From positions 277,880 to 341,879 of the forward strand of contig NZ_JOCT01000002.1 of assembly GCF_000717875.1 (NCBI RefSeq): a stretch of 64,000 nt of DNA, in the 5' to 3' direction. Under the pieces are notes generated by a model that ran no database searches, was not told the DNA's origin, and saw only the letters and a list, made by a program, of their open reading frames with translations. Positions 7,723 through 16,022 of the stretch are shown here, in pieces (position 1 is the first letter of the stretch; each line of letters opens with the position of its first letter). Made by a program: the position numbers and the translations under genes. The stretch is from Streptomyces sp. NRRL S-455. Its GTDB lineage: Bacteria > Actinomycetota > Actinomycetes > Streptomycetales > Streptomycetaceae.

Positions 7723-9246
7723 ATGGCCAATCTGGCTGAGTTCCTGGTGGAGACGGCACGGCGGCAGCCGGAACGCCCCGCACTGCGACTGGGGGGCCAG
7801 GTCACCAGCTACGCGGAGCTCGACGAGCGCAGCGCCCGCGCCGCCGCACTGCTGCGGGCCGAGGGTGTGCGACCGGGAGACCGGGTCGCTCTGATGCTGC
7901 CCAATGTTCCCGAGTTCGTCGTCCTGTACTACGGCGTGCTGCGCGCCGGAGCGGTCGTCGTGCCGATGAACCCGCTGCTGAAGACCCGGGAGACCGAGTA
8001 CCACCTGAACGACTCCGGCGCGGTGCTGCTCTTCGAGTGGCATCAGGCGCCTGGCGAGGGCGCATCGGGCGCGGCCGCCGCCGGAGTGCGGCACCTGGCC
8101 GTCGAGCCCGCCGCTTTCGCGGACCTGCTGGCCGGTCACGAGCCGCTGCCTGAGGTGAGCGAGCCGGACGGCGAGGACGTTGCCGTGCTGCTGTACACCT
8201 CCGGCACCACCGGCCGGCCCAAGGGCGCCACCCTCACGCACACCGGACTGCGGCACAACACCGAGGTCAACGCGGTCCATGTGCAGCAAGTGACGGCGGA
8301 CGACGTGGTCGTGGGCTGTCTGCCGCTGTTCCACATCTTCGGCCAGATCTGCACGATGAGTGTGACCATCCGCGCCGGTGCCTCCCTCACCCTGATCCCC
8401 CGCTTCGACCCGCAGACCGTGCTGGACGCCATCGCCCGCGACCGGGCGACGATCTTCGAGGGCGTACCGACCATGTACGCCGCGCTACTCCAGCACCCGT
8501 CGGAAGCCGACGTGTCCACCCTGCGGATGTGCGTCTCCGGCGGGGCCTCGCTGCCGGTGGAGATCCTGCACGGCTTCGAGCGGCGCTTCGGGTGCATGGT
8601 GCTGGAGGGCTTCGGCATGTCCGAGACCAGTCCCGTCGTCACCTTCAACCACCCCGACCGGCCGCGCAAGGCAGGATCCATCGGCACCCCGATCAAGGAC
8701 GTGGAGGTGCGGCTCCTGGACGACAAGGGCCAGGACGTGGCTCCCGGCGAGATCGGCGAACTGGCCGTCCGCGGGCCGAACGTGATGAAGGGCTACTGGA
8801 ACCGCCCGGAGGAGACGGCGGCCACCATCCCGGACGGCTGGCTGCGCAGCGGCGACCTCGCGCGCCGGGACGAGGACGGCTACCTGTACATCGTCGACCG
8901 CAAGAAGGACATGATCATCCGCGGCGGATACAACGTCTACCCGCGCGAGATCGAGGAGGTCCTCCACGAGCACCCGGCCGTCGCGCTGGCCGCGGTGGTG
9001 GGCGTGGCCGACGCGCATCTGGGCGAGGAGATCGCAGCCGCGGTAGTGCTGCGCCCGAAGGCCCAGGCCACGCCCGCCGAGCTCCAGCAGTTCGTCAAGG
9101 AGCGCGTGGCGGCGTACAAGTACCCGCGCCAGGTGTGGCTCGTGGACACGCTGCCGACCGGCCCCAGCGGCAAGATCCTCAAGAGGGAGATCACCGCGCC
9201 CGCGCACCCGAAGGGCGCCGGCGCGTTGACCGACCGGGTGGGATGA
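7723..9246 (+). CDS. Long-chain acyl-CoA ligase (AMP-forming, FadD-like)
   Basis: 507 residues, full length for the adenylate-forming superfamily. Motifs: LLYTSGTTGRPKGATLTH (P-loop-like A3), GFGMSETSPVV (A5), SGDLARRDEDGYLYIVDRKKDMIIRGGYNVYPREIEE (A7-A8) and PTGPSGKILKRE with the catalytic Lys (A10). It activates a carboxylic acid, probably a fatty acid, to an acyl-CoA via acyl-AMP. The start at 7723 follows GGAGG. The divergent PucR gene and shared palindrome suggest substrate-induced control. Substrate length cannot be read from sequence. Confidence 0.93.
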   Translation: MANLAEFLVETARRQPERPALRLGGQVTSYAELDERSARAAALLRAEGVRPGDRVALMLPNVPEFVVLYYGVLRAGAVVVPMNPLLKTRETEYHLNDSGAVLLFEWHQAPGEGASGAAAAGVRHLAVEPAAFADLLAGHEPLPEVSEPDGEDVAVLLYTSGTTGRPKGATLTHTGLRHNTEVNAVHVQQVTADDVVVGCLPLFHIFGQICTMSVTIRAGASLTLIPRFDPQTVLDAIARDRATIFEGVPTMYAALLQHPSEADVSTLRMCVSGGASLPVEILHGFERRFGCMVLEGFGMSETSPVVTFNHPDRPRKAGSIGTPIKDVEVRLLDDKGQDVAPGEIGELAVRGPNVMKGYWNRPEETAATIPDGWLRSGDLARRDEDGYLYIVDRKKDMIIRGGYNVYPREIEEVLHEHPAVALAAVVGVADAHLGEEIAAAVVLRPKAQATPAELQQFVKERVAAYKYPRQVWLVDTLPTGPSGKILKREITAPAHPKGAGALTDRVG

Positions 9247-9273
9247 TTTTCTGGTTGATCAAGGTGGGAGGGC

Positions 9274-9294
9274 GGGGCAGCTCCCGGCTGCCCC
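9274..9294. terminator. Hairpin between convergent ligase and GH5 genes
   Basis: Arms GGGGCAGC (9274-9281) and GCTGCCCC (9287-9294) around a five-base loop, within the 82-base gap between two converging stop codons. A shared terminator is likely. Confidence 0.5.
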
Positions 9295-9328
9295 TGTCCG
9301 GGCCATGCGTGTCCAGTGGAGATTTCCG

Positions 9329-10867
9329 CTAGCTGGTCTTCCACTTCTGGTTGTCGCCGCCCCAGCAGGACCACAGCTGGGCCTTGGAGGTGGCCAGGTC
9401 CTTGTCCAGGCACAGACCGGACTTCACTGAGCGGATTGTGCCGTCGGAGTAGAACATCCACCTCTGGTTGTTCTGACCGTTGCAGTCGTAGGTGCCGACT
9501 TCGGTGGCGTTGCTGGTGCCTTCGCGGTAGGCGTCCAGGCACTTCGTGCCGCCGTAGACGGTGAGCTGCCCGGAGGGCGTGAGGGTCCACTGCTGGTTGG
9601 CGCCGCCCGAGCACTGGTCGTGGACCTGGACCTGGACGTTGTCGTGGCTGACATAGGGGACGTCGAGGCAGCCGTCGCCGTCGGCGTTGCGCAGGATGCT
9701 CGTGTGTGAGCCGGGGTCAGCACCCCAGGCACGCTTGACGGCGTCGATACCGCTGATGTTGCGGATGCCCAGCGTCAGGTCGGCACCGCTGCCCTCGAGG
9801 TCGAAGAGCGAGTAGTAGTCGTGGTCGGGGTACTCCTGGTACTTGCCGCCGATGGCCGGCCAGTAGACCGCGCCCATGCCGAGTTCGTGGACGGTGTCGG
9901 TGTCCGCGCGCAGGTACCGCACGAAGTTGTCGGTGCTGTCGGCGTTGTTGTAGTCCTTGCCGGCGTCCGCGCCTGCGCCGCCCATCGGTGCGCCGAACTC
10001 GTCCAGGACGGTGCGCTTGGCGCAGGTGCCGACCTTGCTCTTGAAGTCGGTGACCCACTCGTCGTAGGTTCGGGCCGACTTATTGAAGGCGTAGTGGTGG
10101 AGCGAGAGGTAGGTCCCGTCGAGGCGGGAGTCGGCGCACACGCTCGTGACGTAGTCGTTGAACCCGGGTCCGCTCACGATGATCCGGTTCCTGGGGACCG
10201 ACGGGTGGTCGGCGATCCACTTGGCGGCGATATCCGCCCACGCGGTGGCACTGTGTCCATGGGGCTCGTTGAACGGCTCGAAGTAGACCAGGCCGTTGGA
10301 CCCGTACCTGTCCGTCACGGCCTTCCACATCGACTTGAACGCATCCGCGTCGACGACCTTGCCGTTCCAGCCCGGCCCGTCCGGTTTCCCGTCGGTGTTC
10401 CTGTCCTCGCCGTCCCCTTCCCAGTAGGAGAGGATGACCTTGAAGCCCTTGGCTGTCGCGGCATCGATGGCGCCGGCGTACCTGTCGCCCCACGGCGTGC
10501 CCGGGACGGAGTGGCTGTTGATCGGCAGCCGTACGGTGTTGGCGCCGAGCGTGCTCTGGAAACCGCCGAGGACGGCGTTGGCCTTGACCTTGACGGTCTC
10601 GTAGCTATCGGATTCGTTCAGCCCCTCGGGCACAACGGCGCCGTAGGTGAAGTTGTCTCCCACCCTGGCCCAGTTCACGCCTTGGAACTGGGCGGCGTCC
10701 AATGCGAGGTCTTCGGCGGTGGCCGGTGATGCGCCGGCCAGGGTACTGATCGACAGCGTGATCAGCCCGGCCAGCAGACCAGCTGCCGCGCGGCGCAGGG
10801 AGCGGGTGCCCCCGGGAGGGAGTGCGCTGGGGTGAGGACTGGGTCGGGTGCGCTGGTAGTCGAGCAT
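9329..10867 (-). CDS. Secreted GH5-family glycosidase with ricin-type lectin domain
   Basis: 512 residues. A basic N-region and hydrophobic stretch (AAAGLLAGLITLSISTLAGASPATA) form a signal peptide ending near residue 50. The GH5 TIM barrel covers ~55-380, with the acid/base Glu in FEPFNEPHG and the nucleophile Glu in TVLDEFGAPMG. The C-terminal ~130 residues are a beta-trefoil (CBM13) with QxW repeats (NQQWTL, NQRWMF, NQKWKTS). GH5 plus CBM13 is known for cellulases, mannanases and a Streptomyces endo-beta-1,6-galactanase. The GH43/GH27 genes nearby favour galactan. The ATG at 10867 follows AGAAGGGA. Confidence 0.9.
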   Translation of the reverse strand: MLDYQRTRPSPHPSALPPGGTRSLRRAAAGLLAGLITLSISTLAGASPATAEDLALDAAQFQGVNWARVGDNFTYGAVVPEGLNESDSYETVKVKANAVLGGFQSTLGANTVRLPINSHSVPGTPWGDRYAGAIDAATAKGFKVILSYWEGDGEDRNTDGKPDGPGWNGKVVDADAFKSMWKAVTDRYGSNGLVYFEPFNEPHGHSATAWADIAAKWIADHPSVPRNRIIVSGPGFNDYVTSVCADSRLDGTYLSLHHYAFNKSARTYDEWVTDFKSKVGTCAKRTVLDEFGAPMGGAGADAGKDYNNADSTDNFVRYLRADTDTVHELGMGAVYWPAIGGKYQEYPDHDYYSLFDLEGSGADLTLGIRNISGIDAVKRAWGADPGSHTSILRNADGDGCLDVPYVSHDNVQVQVHDQCSGGANQQWTLTPSGQLTVYGGTKCLDAYREGTSNATEVGTYDCNGQNNQRWMFYSDGTIRSVKSGLCLDKDLATSKAQLWSCWGGDNQKWKTS

Positions 10868-10882
10868 GTCGTGTCCCTTCTG

Positions 10883-10924
10883 TGCTTGCGGCTCTGTGCC
10901 TGCGGCTCTGTGCGTACGGCTCTG
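10883..10924. repeat. Three tandem 14-base repeats before the GH5 gene
   Basis: Units at 10883-10896, 10897-10910 and 10911-10924 share TGC-N-T-N-CGGCTCTG. They sit 16-57 bases upstream of the GH5 start, in its leader. Their function is unknown; they may be operators or slippage products. Confidence 0.7.
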
Positions 10925-11050
10925 CGCAGGCCGCCGATCGAGGTGGCGCGGACGGGCGCCGGGGCCGAGGGTCGACTTGAGAGGGGCACCGACGCCCAAG
11001 CACGGTTGAGCATCGCGGCCTCTTACGGACGGCTGGATCGGTGGTGGGTA

Positions 11051-11090
11051 CCGGAGGCAGGAGCGCGCAGCGAACAACTCCTGCCTCCGG
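11051..11090. terminator. Strong hairpin downstream of the permease pseudogene
   Basis: Perfect 13-base arms CCGGAGGCAGGAG (11051-11063) and CTCCTGCCTCCGG (11078-11090) around a 14-base loop, 56 bases after the leftward permease remnant stop. It fits the old end of the decayed ABC operon. Confidence 0.65.
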
Positions 11091-11145
11091 CAGACTTGTG
11101 TGTTCGGTCCCCAACGGCTCGGACCGGCATCTGACGACCGCCGAA

Positions 11146-11781
11146 TCAGCCCTTGTCGGCGCCGAGCGTCAGGTGATCGGCATGTTCTCGCCGGTGCAAA
11201 TCAGCACCAGGGCCCAGAAGAAGTCGTTGTAGATCCAGATGCACAGCAGCGTCGCCAGGGCCGCCATCGCCGGACGGCACAGCGGCAGCACGATCTGCCG
11301 GTACTGACGCCATACCGAGGCGCCGTCCACCAGCGCGGCCTCGGTCAGCTCGTGCGGCAGCGTGCACCAGACCCAGCGCGGAGTCGTACGGCCTGCCGCT
11401 CATGGTGACGCCGGGCAGGTCGACCAGCGGCAGCGCCAGGTTGAGGCGGAAGTCGGAGCGGCTGACGTAGAACGCGACCATCGACGACAGGCACAGCGTC
11501 AACAGCACCGCCGGCACGGTGATGATCACCGTGTGGACGAAGTAGTGGCCCATGCCCGACTGGCTGAACGCGTTGGTGAAGTTGCCGAAGTTCACAGTGT
11601 CCGGCCAGGACACGTAGCCCTGCTCACTCGTCTCCGCATACGGCCGCATCGCCGAGTACAGCGCCCACAGCATCGGCGCGAGCCAGGCCAGCGCCGCGCC
11701 CGCGAGGAAGAGGTGCAGCAGGATCCGGGCCGGACGGACAGGGGCGCGCTTCTTGCCGAGCGCGATGGTGCCGGTGCTCAT
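11146..11781 (-). pseudogene. Decayed CUT1 sugar ABC permease (MalG-like)
   Basis: Colinear with the intact permease at 28021-28911. It keeps the N-terminal part (RPARILLHLFLAGAALAWLAPMLWAL... SSMVAFYVSR) and the last residues LGADKG. The segment after LNLAL (TAGNLLPQQVIITPLYRLY in the intact copy) is deleted. The frame shifts after DSALGL, and the part between the GENMP region and the C-terminus is lost. The remaining frame has lost most transport segments and the EAA loop in frame, so it cannot be a working permease. Confidence 0.85.
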
Positions 11782-11831
11782 GCGCGGCGGTCAGGGGCGG
11801 GAGAGGAGGGACCGGAGGAAGAAAGTTGCAT
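11778..11831 (-). pseudogene. Remnant of the substrate-binding protein gene start
   Basis: ATG at 11831 opens MQLSSSGPSSPAPDRRA and stops at 11778, overlapping the permease remnant start by ATGA. The intact binding protein at 31240 begins MQLSSSGLSTPGLDRRT. So only the first ~17 codons of the binding-protein gene survive, joined directly to the second permease; the rest of that gene and the whole first permease are deleted. Confidence 0.75.
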
Positions 11832-11928
11832 GACGACTCCTGGGGCACAGCAGCGGACCCTTGGGCCAGGCCACGGGGCACAAGTTCAATCAGAAGCGAA
11901 CGAGAACCAACAGCGCACCCATGAGATC

Positions 11929-11946
11929 CGTTCGGCCTGCCGAACG
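11929..11946. promoter_or_regulatory. Palindrome CGTTCGGCCTGCCGAACG (copy 1)
   Basis: Seven-base arms CGTTCGG/CCGAACG around four bases, 98 bases upstream of the binding-protein remnant start. The same element with one base different lies at the equivalent place before the intact operon (31340-31357). The 11834-12030 stretch as a whole is a diverged copy of 31241-31440. Confidence 0.75.
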
Positions 11947-11997
11947 TCAAGAGTTGTGCGTCGACTTTTTCTGACCCTTACGAAAACCGGCGACCTG

Positions 11998-12013
11998 GAG
12001 AAATCGCTTTCCC
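11998..12013. promoter_or_regulatory. LacI-type operator-like palindrome (copy 1)
   Basis: GAGAAATCGCTTTCCC, the counterpart of GGGAAATCGCTTTCCC at 31408. The centred AA(T/G)CGCTT core is typical of LacI/GalR-family operators in sugar-importer promoters. From here to 12489 no gene or other clear signal is seen. Confidence 0.55.
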
Positions 12014-12489
12014 CAGGGCTCGTTGTCCGGATTTCCGCAGGCCGGGACAGTCGAACGACACTCGGTATGCCATGCCGCTTCCGGAGGGTCGAGTGCGGCC
12101 GTCGCGTCCGTGGGACCCTCCCGCTCGCCGGCCCCGTTACTCCGGGCGCCGACCGGGTGGATGGACGTGACTCATACTCACAAGAAGACGCGGGCAGCGA
12201 ATGGACACGCTTCCAGCGGATCCGGGCAGCATCCTCGGCCACGTTTCGGCCAAAATCCCCTCCGCCTGCAGAAATACGCAAGTCGATCCGGGCTCAATCG
12301 GCCCGGAACGCATGACGTACTCGCCTGGTCATGCGACTGAGAATGCCTGTAGAAAATCTACATAAACCCAACCTGCCGGGCTCCGAGACCGCCAGCCGCA
12401 GCCTTCGTTTCGCCACCCTCACCTCGTGAGAGAGCCCACAAGCGGGTCGCCGAGTGGCGCACGAGTGTCAAGGGAGCTATCGTCAGGCA

Positions 12490-12511
12490 GTAGAACGACC
12501 GGTCTTCCTAC
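12490..12511. promoter_or_regulatory. TetR-type palindrome with ACCGGT centre (site 1)
   Basis: A 22-base dyad containing AACGACCGGTCTTC, almost identical in inverted orientation to 15840-15861 (21 of 22 bases). It lies ~170 bases beyond the 3' end of the TetR gene. The target promoter is unclear and may have been deleted. Confidence 0.5.
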
Positions 12512-12630
12512 CTCCTGAGGGGCGGTCGCTCGGACTTCCCAGCCGGCCTGCCTCCAGGCGAAGACGTGCCAGGAGACCGCCGGTGCACGCCGAAGAGAGA
12601 CCAAAGTTCCGTGAAACCAATCCGCGCCCC

Positions 12631-12652
12631 GGCCCGGCCGGGGCACAGCACA
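12631..12652. repeat. 22-base direct repeat shared with 31552-31573
   Basis: An exact 22-base match to 31552-31573, containing CCCGGCCGGGGCACAGCACA. In both places it lies 24-30 bases beyond the stop of a leftward regulator gene (TetR here, LysR there) and to the right of the duplicated importer promoter. Confidence 0.6.
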
Positions 12653-12682
12653 CGGTCGCTGTTTGATGCCGCGTCGCCGGGG

Positions 12683-13291
12683 TCAGCCTCCCGACCGGAT
12701 CAGCCGGACGGCGTCCAGGAGGGTCTTGTGGGCGGCCGTCGAGTCGTCCAGGTAACCGGCTGCCATCGCACCGTCGTACAGCATCAGCAGCGCACCGGCG
12801 GCCGACTCCGCATCGGCGTGGCCGAGGCGGGTGAGCAGGTCCTGGAAGAGGGCGCGGATCCAGTCCCGGTGGGACGCCACCAGTCCCCGGATCGGATGGT
12901 CGGCGTCCGGGTACTCGGCGGCGGCGTTCATGAACGGCGATCCACGAAAGCCACGCTCGCGGGCGTGCTCGGCGATCGCCTCGAAGATCAGGTCGATCGC
13001 CTCCGCGGGCGGATGCGCGGCGGCCAGCGGTTCGGCCACCCCCTTGTAGTAGGCGTCCTTGGTCAGCAGATAGGCCACGACCAGGTCGTCCTTGGAGGCG
13101 AAGTGCCGGTAGAAGGTCGCCTTCGTCACGCCGGCCTCGGCGATCAGCCGCTCCACGCCGATCGCGCGCACACCCTCGTAGTAGAACAGCCGCGACGCCG
13201 CCCGGACCAGACGTTCGCGAGGAGGCAGGTCTCCCTCGATCGTGCGCTCCCGAGGCTTGGCGTTGGTTGTCTTCTGCCCAGTAGTACTCAC
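12683..13291 (-). CDS. TetR-family transcriptional repressor
   Basis: About 202 residues from GTG 13291. The N-terminal HTH is textbook: RERLVRAASRLFYYEGVRAIGVERLIAEAGVTKATFYRHFASKDDLV. The C-terminal ligand domain ends at LLDAVRLIRSGG. It diverges from an SDR gene 122 bases away, a common repressor/oxidoreductase pair for a xenobiotic or lipid ligand. The start is uncertain because GGGGAA lies almost against the GTG, and an upstream start at 13378 is open. Nearby ACCGGT palindromes at 12490 and 15840 are candidate sites, though none is obvious in its own promoter. Confidence 0.88.
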   Translation of the reverse strand: MSTTGQKTTNAKPRERTIEGDLPPRERLVRAASRLFYYEGVRAIGVERLIAEAGVTKATFYRHFASKDDLVVAYLLTKDAYYKGVAEPLAAAHPPAEAIDLIFEAIAEHARERGFRGSPFMNAAAEYPDADHPIRGLVASHRDWIRALFQDLLTRLGHADAESAAGALLMLYDGAMAAGYLDDSTAAHKTLLDAVRLIRSGG

Positions 13292-13413
13292 TTCCCCATT
13301 CTGCCCCTGGCCCGGCTGTGAGTGGGCTCCACCCCCATACGGCCGCACAGGGTTGTCACTTCCTGTCCCCCGCGGCACGCAACGGCGTGGCCGTTCATCG
13401 AAAGGTTTGAACC

Positions 13414-14175
13414 ATGACTCGTCGTCTCGAAGGAACCGCCGCCCTGGTCACCGGAGCCTCCAGCGGCATCGGCCACGCCACCGCCCTGGAGTTCGCCCGC
13501 GAGGGCGCCTCCGTGGCCCTGGTCGGTCGGCGCGAGGACCGGCTCACCGACCTCGCCGCGCAGATCACGGGCGCCGGCGGGAAGGCCCTGGTCGTGCCCG
13601 CCGACATCACCACCGCCGAGGCCGCCGAGGAGGCCGTCGAGCGGACCGTCGACGGCTTGGGCCGCCTGGACATCCTGGTCAACAACGCCGGCCTCATGTT
13701 GCTCGGCCCCACCCCCGGCGCGGACCTGAACGACTGGCGTCGCATGATCGACATCAACCTCATGGGCCTGATGTACACCGCCCACGCGGCCATCCCCCAC
13801 CTGGTCAAGGCCGCCGCCGAGGAGCCGCGCAAGGTCGCCGACATCGTCAACATCAGCTCACTCAACGGCCGTGTGGCCTACCCCATGATGGCCGTGTACG
13901 GCGCCAGCAAGTTCGGTGTGAACGCCTTCAGCGAATCGCTGCGCCAGGAGCTGGCACGCCAGCACGTCCGCGTGTCCGTCGTCGAGCCGGGCAGCGTCGA
14001 CACCGAACTGCGCACCCACAACCCGGAACCGGTCCTGAAGGCACTCGCCGCCGGTCTGGGGGACATCGAGCGCCTCCAGAGCCAGGACATCGCCGACGCC
14101 GTCGGCTACATCGTGACCCGCCCCCGTCATGTGGCCGTCGGCGAACTGCTCGTACGCCCCACCGAGCAGGCCTGA
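13414..14175 (+). CDS. Short-chain dehydrogenase/reductase
   Basis: 253 residues, a classical SDR: cofactor loop TGASSGIG, NNAG, catalytic Ser in NISSLNG and YGASK (Tyr-x-x-x-Lys). RREDR after beta-2 suggests NADP(H) preference. The substrate is unknown. The start at 13414 has GAAAGG upstream. Divergence from the TetR gene suggests repressor control. Confidence 0.93.
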   Translation: MTRRLEGTAALVTGASSGIGHATALEFAREGASVALVGRREDRLTDLAAQITGAGGKALVVPADITTAEAAEEAVERTVDGLGRLDILVNNAGLMLLGPTPGADLNDWRRMIDINLMGLMYTAHAAIPHLVKAAAEEPRKVADIVNISSLNGRVAYPMMAVYGASKFGVNAFSESLRQELARQHVRVSVVEPGSVDTELRTHNPEPVLKALAAGLGDIERLQSQDIADAVGYIVTRPRHVAVGELLVRPTEQA

Positions 14176-14217
14176 CCACCCATTCCGAGGCCAACTCCCC
14201 GACACCGAGGAGTCGTG

Positions 14218-14619
14218 ATGGCGGCCAGGGGTCCTGTCGCCGGCCGACACCGTCGTCCGCGTCCGCCTGCTGCTCGCCACCGCCATCGCGCGGAGACGGC
14301 CTGCAGCTGTTGGCGCGGGGAGGCCCAGCGGACGCGGACAACGTGCACCGCTTCATGGCGGGCGTCTACATCGGCTGGGCTCCCCTGTTCTTCTGGACGG
14401 CGGCAACGATCCACCGGCAGGGAGTGCTCGTCCACTTCCTGGCAGTCCCGGTCTTCCTCGGAGGCGTGGGCGGGCTGGTGTTCTTTCGCCCAGAACGGGA
14501 TCCCCAGCCCGGTGGGAGTCTTCCTCGCCTCTGCGCTCCTGGATTTCACCCTCGCGATCATCAGCGTCCGGGCGCATAGCACCGCACTCAGGTCCGGACG
14601 AGCGGCGGCGGCCGCCTGA
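14218..14619 (+). pseudogene. DUF4345-family membrane protein remnant
   Basis: Pieces of one small membrane protein lie in three frames: LSPADTVVRVRLLLATAIA, then DNVHRFMAGVYIGWAPLFFWTAATI... FLGGVGGL, then QNGIPSPVGVFLASALLDFTLAIISVRAH. The order matches DUF4345 proteins (~130 residues, four TM spans), so at least two frameshifts (near 14300 and 14485) break it. It follows the SDR gene by 42 bases and was probably co-transcribed. Confidence 0.7.
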
Positions 14620-14667
14620 AGAGACCGTCGTGGGCGGCCGGGCCAGCCGCCTATGGGAGAGCACGCA

Positions 14668-14820
14668 CCCGACCGAGCTGTGGCCGGCTGAACTCGTCCA
14701 TGGTGAGTCCGGCGGGCGGCGAGGTGCCGCTCGCCCCTCGAAGTCAGGGCCGGTTGTTCGCCGACCGGACGGTTCGCGGACATCTCGATGACCCGGCCTT
14801 CATGGCCACGTTGAAGTCCC
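14668..14820 (+). pseudogene. Fragment of a DJ-1/PfpI-type protein
   Basis: TELWPAELVH, then in a shifted frame SPAGGEVPLAPRSQGRLFADRTVRGHLDDPAFMATLKS. This aligns with LWPAELVH... SPTGGEVPLDPRSLGPLFVDKTVRGYLDDPAFMDGLKS of the gene at 32720. The start and the catalytic half are missing. From 14826 to 15065 nothing further is seen. Confidence 0.75.
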
Positions 14821-15065
14821 CGCGCGCCGGAGTGAAGGGCAGGGTGCCGTTCCCGCTGAGGGCGAACTGCGCACAGAACGTATCGCCGACCCACCGTCGC
14901 TCGCGTGGCCGACGACACGGCCGGGCTGGATCGCGCCCGCCCTTGACCGCCTCGGTCACCGCCTCGCCGGAGGCAAGCCAGGGGCTTCGCGAGTTATAGC
15001 GCTTCCTCGAATCGGCTGGGCCACCCCGTTTACCGATGGGGTGTCGACCACGACGGAAGCAGAGG

Positions 15066-15716
15066 TCATGTGCGGGGTCTGCGGGCGTGGAGGACGAACG
15101 CCGGGGGTGTGTTGCGCCATATGGTGCGACTGGGGACGACTTCCTCGAAGTGCTCGGCCAGCAGCCCGCGGAACCGACGGGCGGGACTGAGGGGAACGGC
15201 GTGGAGGTAGGTGAACGCGGTGAAGGCACCCGCCGGGGCGAGCACCGCGGACGTCGCGTCCATCAGCCGATATTGGACGGCGGTGGGAAAGAGCGCCCAC
15301 GGCAGGCCGCTGACCACCACGTCGGCGCTCTCGATGCCGCGCTCGTCCAGCAGGTGGCGCAGGTGTACGGCGTCGCGCTGGATCACCTCCGCCCCCGGGT
15401 GACGGTCGCGCAGGCGCTGGGCGAGGAATGGATCGATCTCAACCGCCAGGTGGCGGCCGCGCCCGCCGAGCCGACGCTGGATCTCGGCGGTGAACGGCCC
15501 GGTGCCGGCACCCAGTTCCACCACGACGGGCTCGCCGCGTTCCGGCACGGGGGCGCAGACCGCCTCGGCCAAGTGCCGCGAGCTGGGAGCGATGGCCCCC
15601 ATGCGGGCAGGTGAGCGCACCCACTGGCGCAGGAAGAGGGTGTAGTCGTTCGCCTCCCGCGGAGGCCTGCAGAGACGGCAGTGCCGGGCTGTTCGTTGCG
15701 CGGTGCTGGTGGTCAT
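15066..15716 (-). CDS. SAM-dependent methyltransferase, PmtA-like
   Basis: 216 residues. Rossmann motif I is VVVELGAGTGPFTAEI, motif II VEIDPFLAQ, and VVSGLPWALFP is motif IV. The N-terminal FLRQWVRSPARMGAIAPSSRHLAEAV is typical of phospholipid N-methyltransferase (PmtA)/rRNA dimethylase-like proteins in actinobacteria, so a lipid amine target is possible. The ATG at 15716 is used. A strong TetR-type palindrome lies 124 bases upstream. Confidence 0.88.
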   Translation of the reverse strand: MTTSTAQRTARHCRLCRPPREANDYTLFLRQWVRSPARMGAIAPSSRHLAEAVCAPVPERGEPVVVELGAGTGPFTAEIQRRLGGRGRHLAVEIDPFLAQRLRDRHPGAEVIQRDAVHLRHLLDERGIESADVVVSGLPWALFPTAVQYRLMDATSAVLAPAGAFTAFTYLHAVPLSPARRFRGLLAEHFEEVVPSRTIWRNTPPAFVLHARRPRT

Positions 15717-15839
15717 GTCGAGGCCTTGTCGGGAGTGCGGTGGTCGATCGGGTCGGTGTGAACGGGCCCCGTACGGTGCACCAGGAACCCGTGGCAGCGC
15801 TCCGCCTGGAGGCGGGCTCGCCCGGATAACTCGGCCTCA

Positions 15840-15861
15840 GTAGAAAGACCGGTCGTTCTAC
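15840..15861. promoter_or_regulatory. TetR-type palindrome with ACCGGT centre (site 2)
   Basis: A 22-base dyad containing AAAGACCGGTCGTTC, upstream of the methyltransferase (start 15716) and 160 bases from the MarR stop. It matches site 1 (12490) on the other strand at 21 of 22 bases, so one regulator probably binds both; the TetR protein at 12683 is the nearest candidate. Confidence 0.55.
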
Positions 15862-16022
15862 CTAGACCATAGCTCCTCCGGAAGGCCCCACGCCACTCGT
15901 CAACGGGTTGAAGACCCTGCCCGCACTCACGCGAGTCGCGCGTCGCGGCCTCCTCGCATCAGAGGGCCACCCCCGTGCTCACCGCTCGATCGCCCAGCGG
16001 GCCAGCCCCCGCACAGCGCGCA

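Noticed and set aside
11886..12281. 131-codon minus-strand frame in the decayed promoter region
   Set aside because: It spans the duplicated operator block; the similar peptide in the 31.4-kb copy has a different frame and ends, so it is promoter DNA and not a gene.
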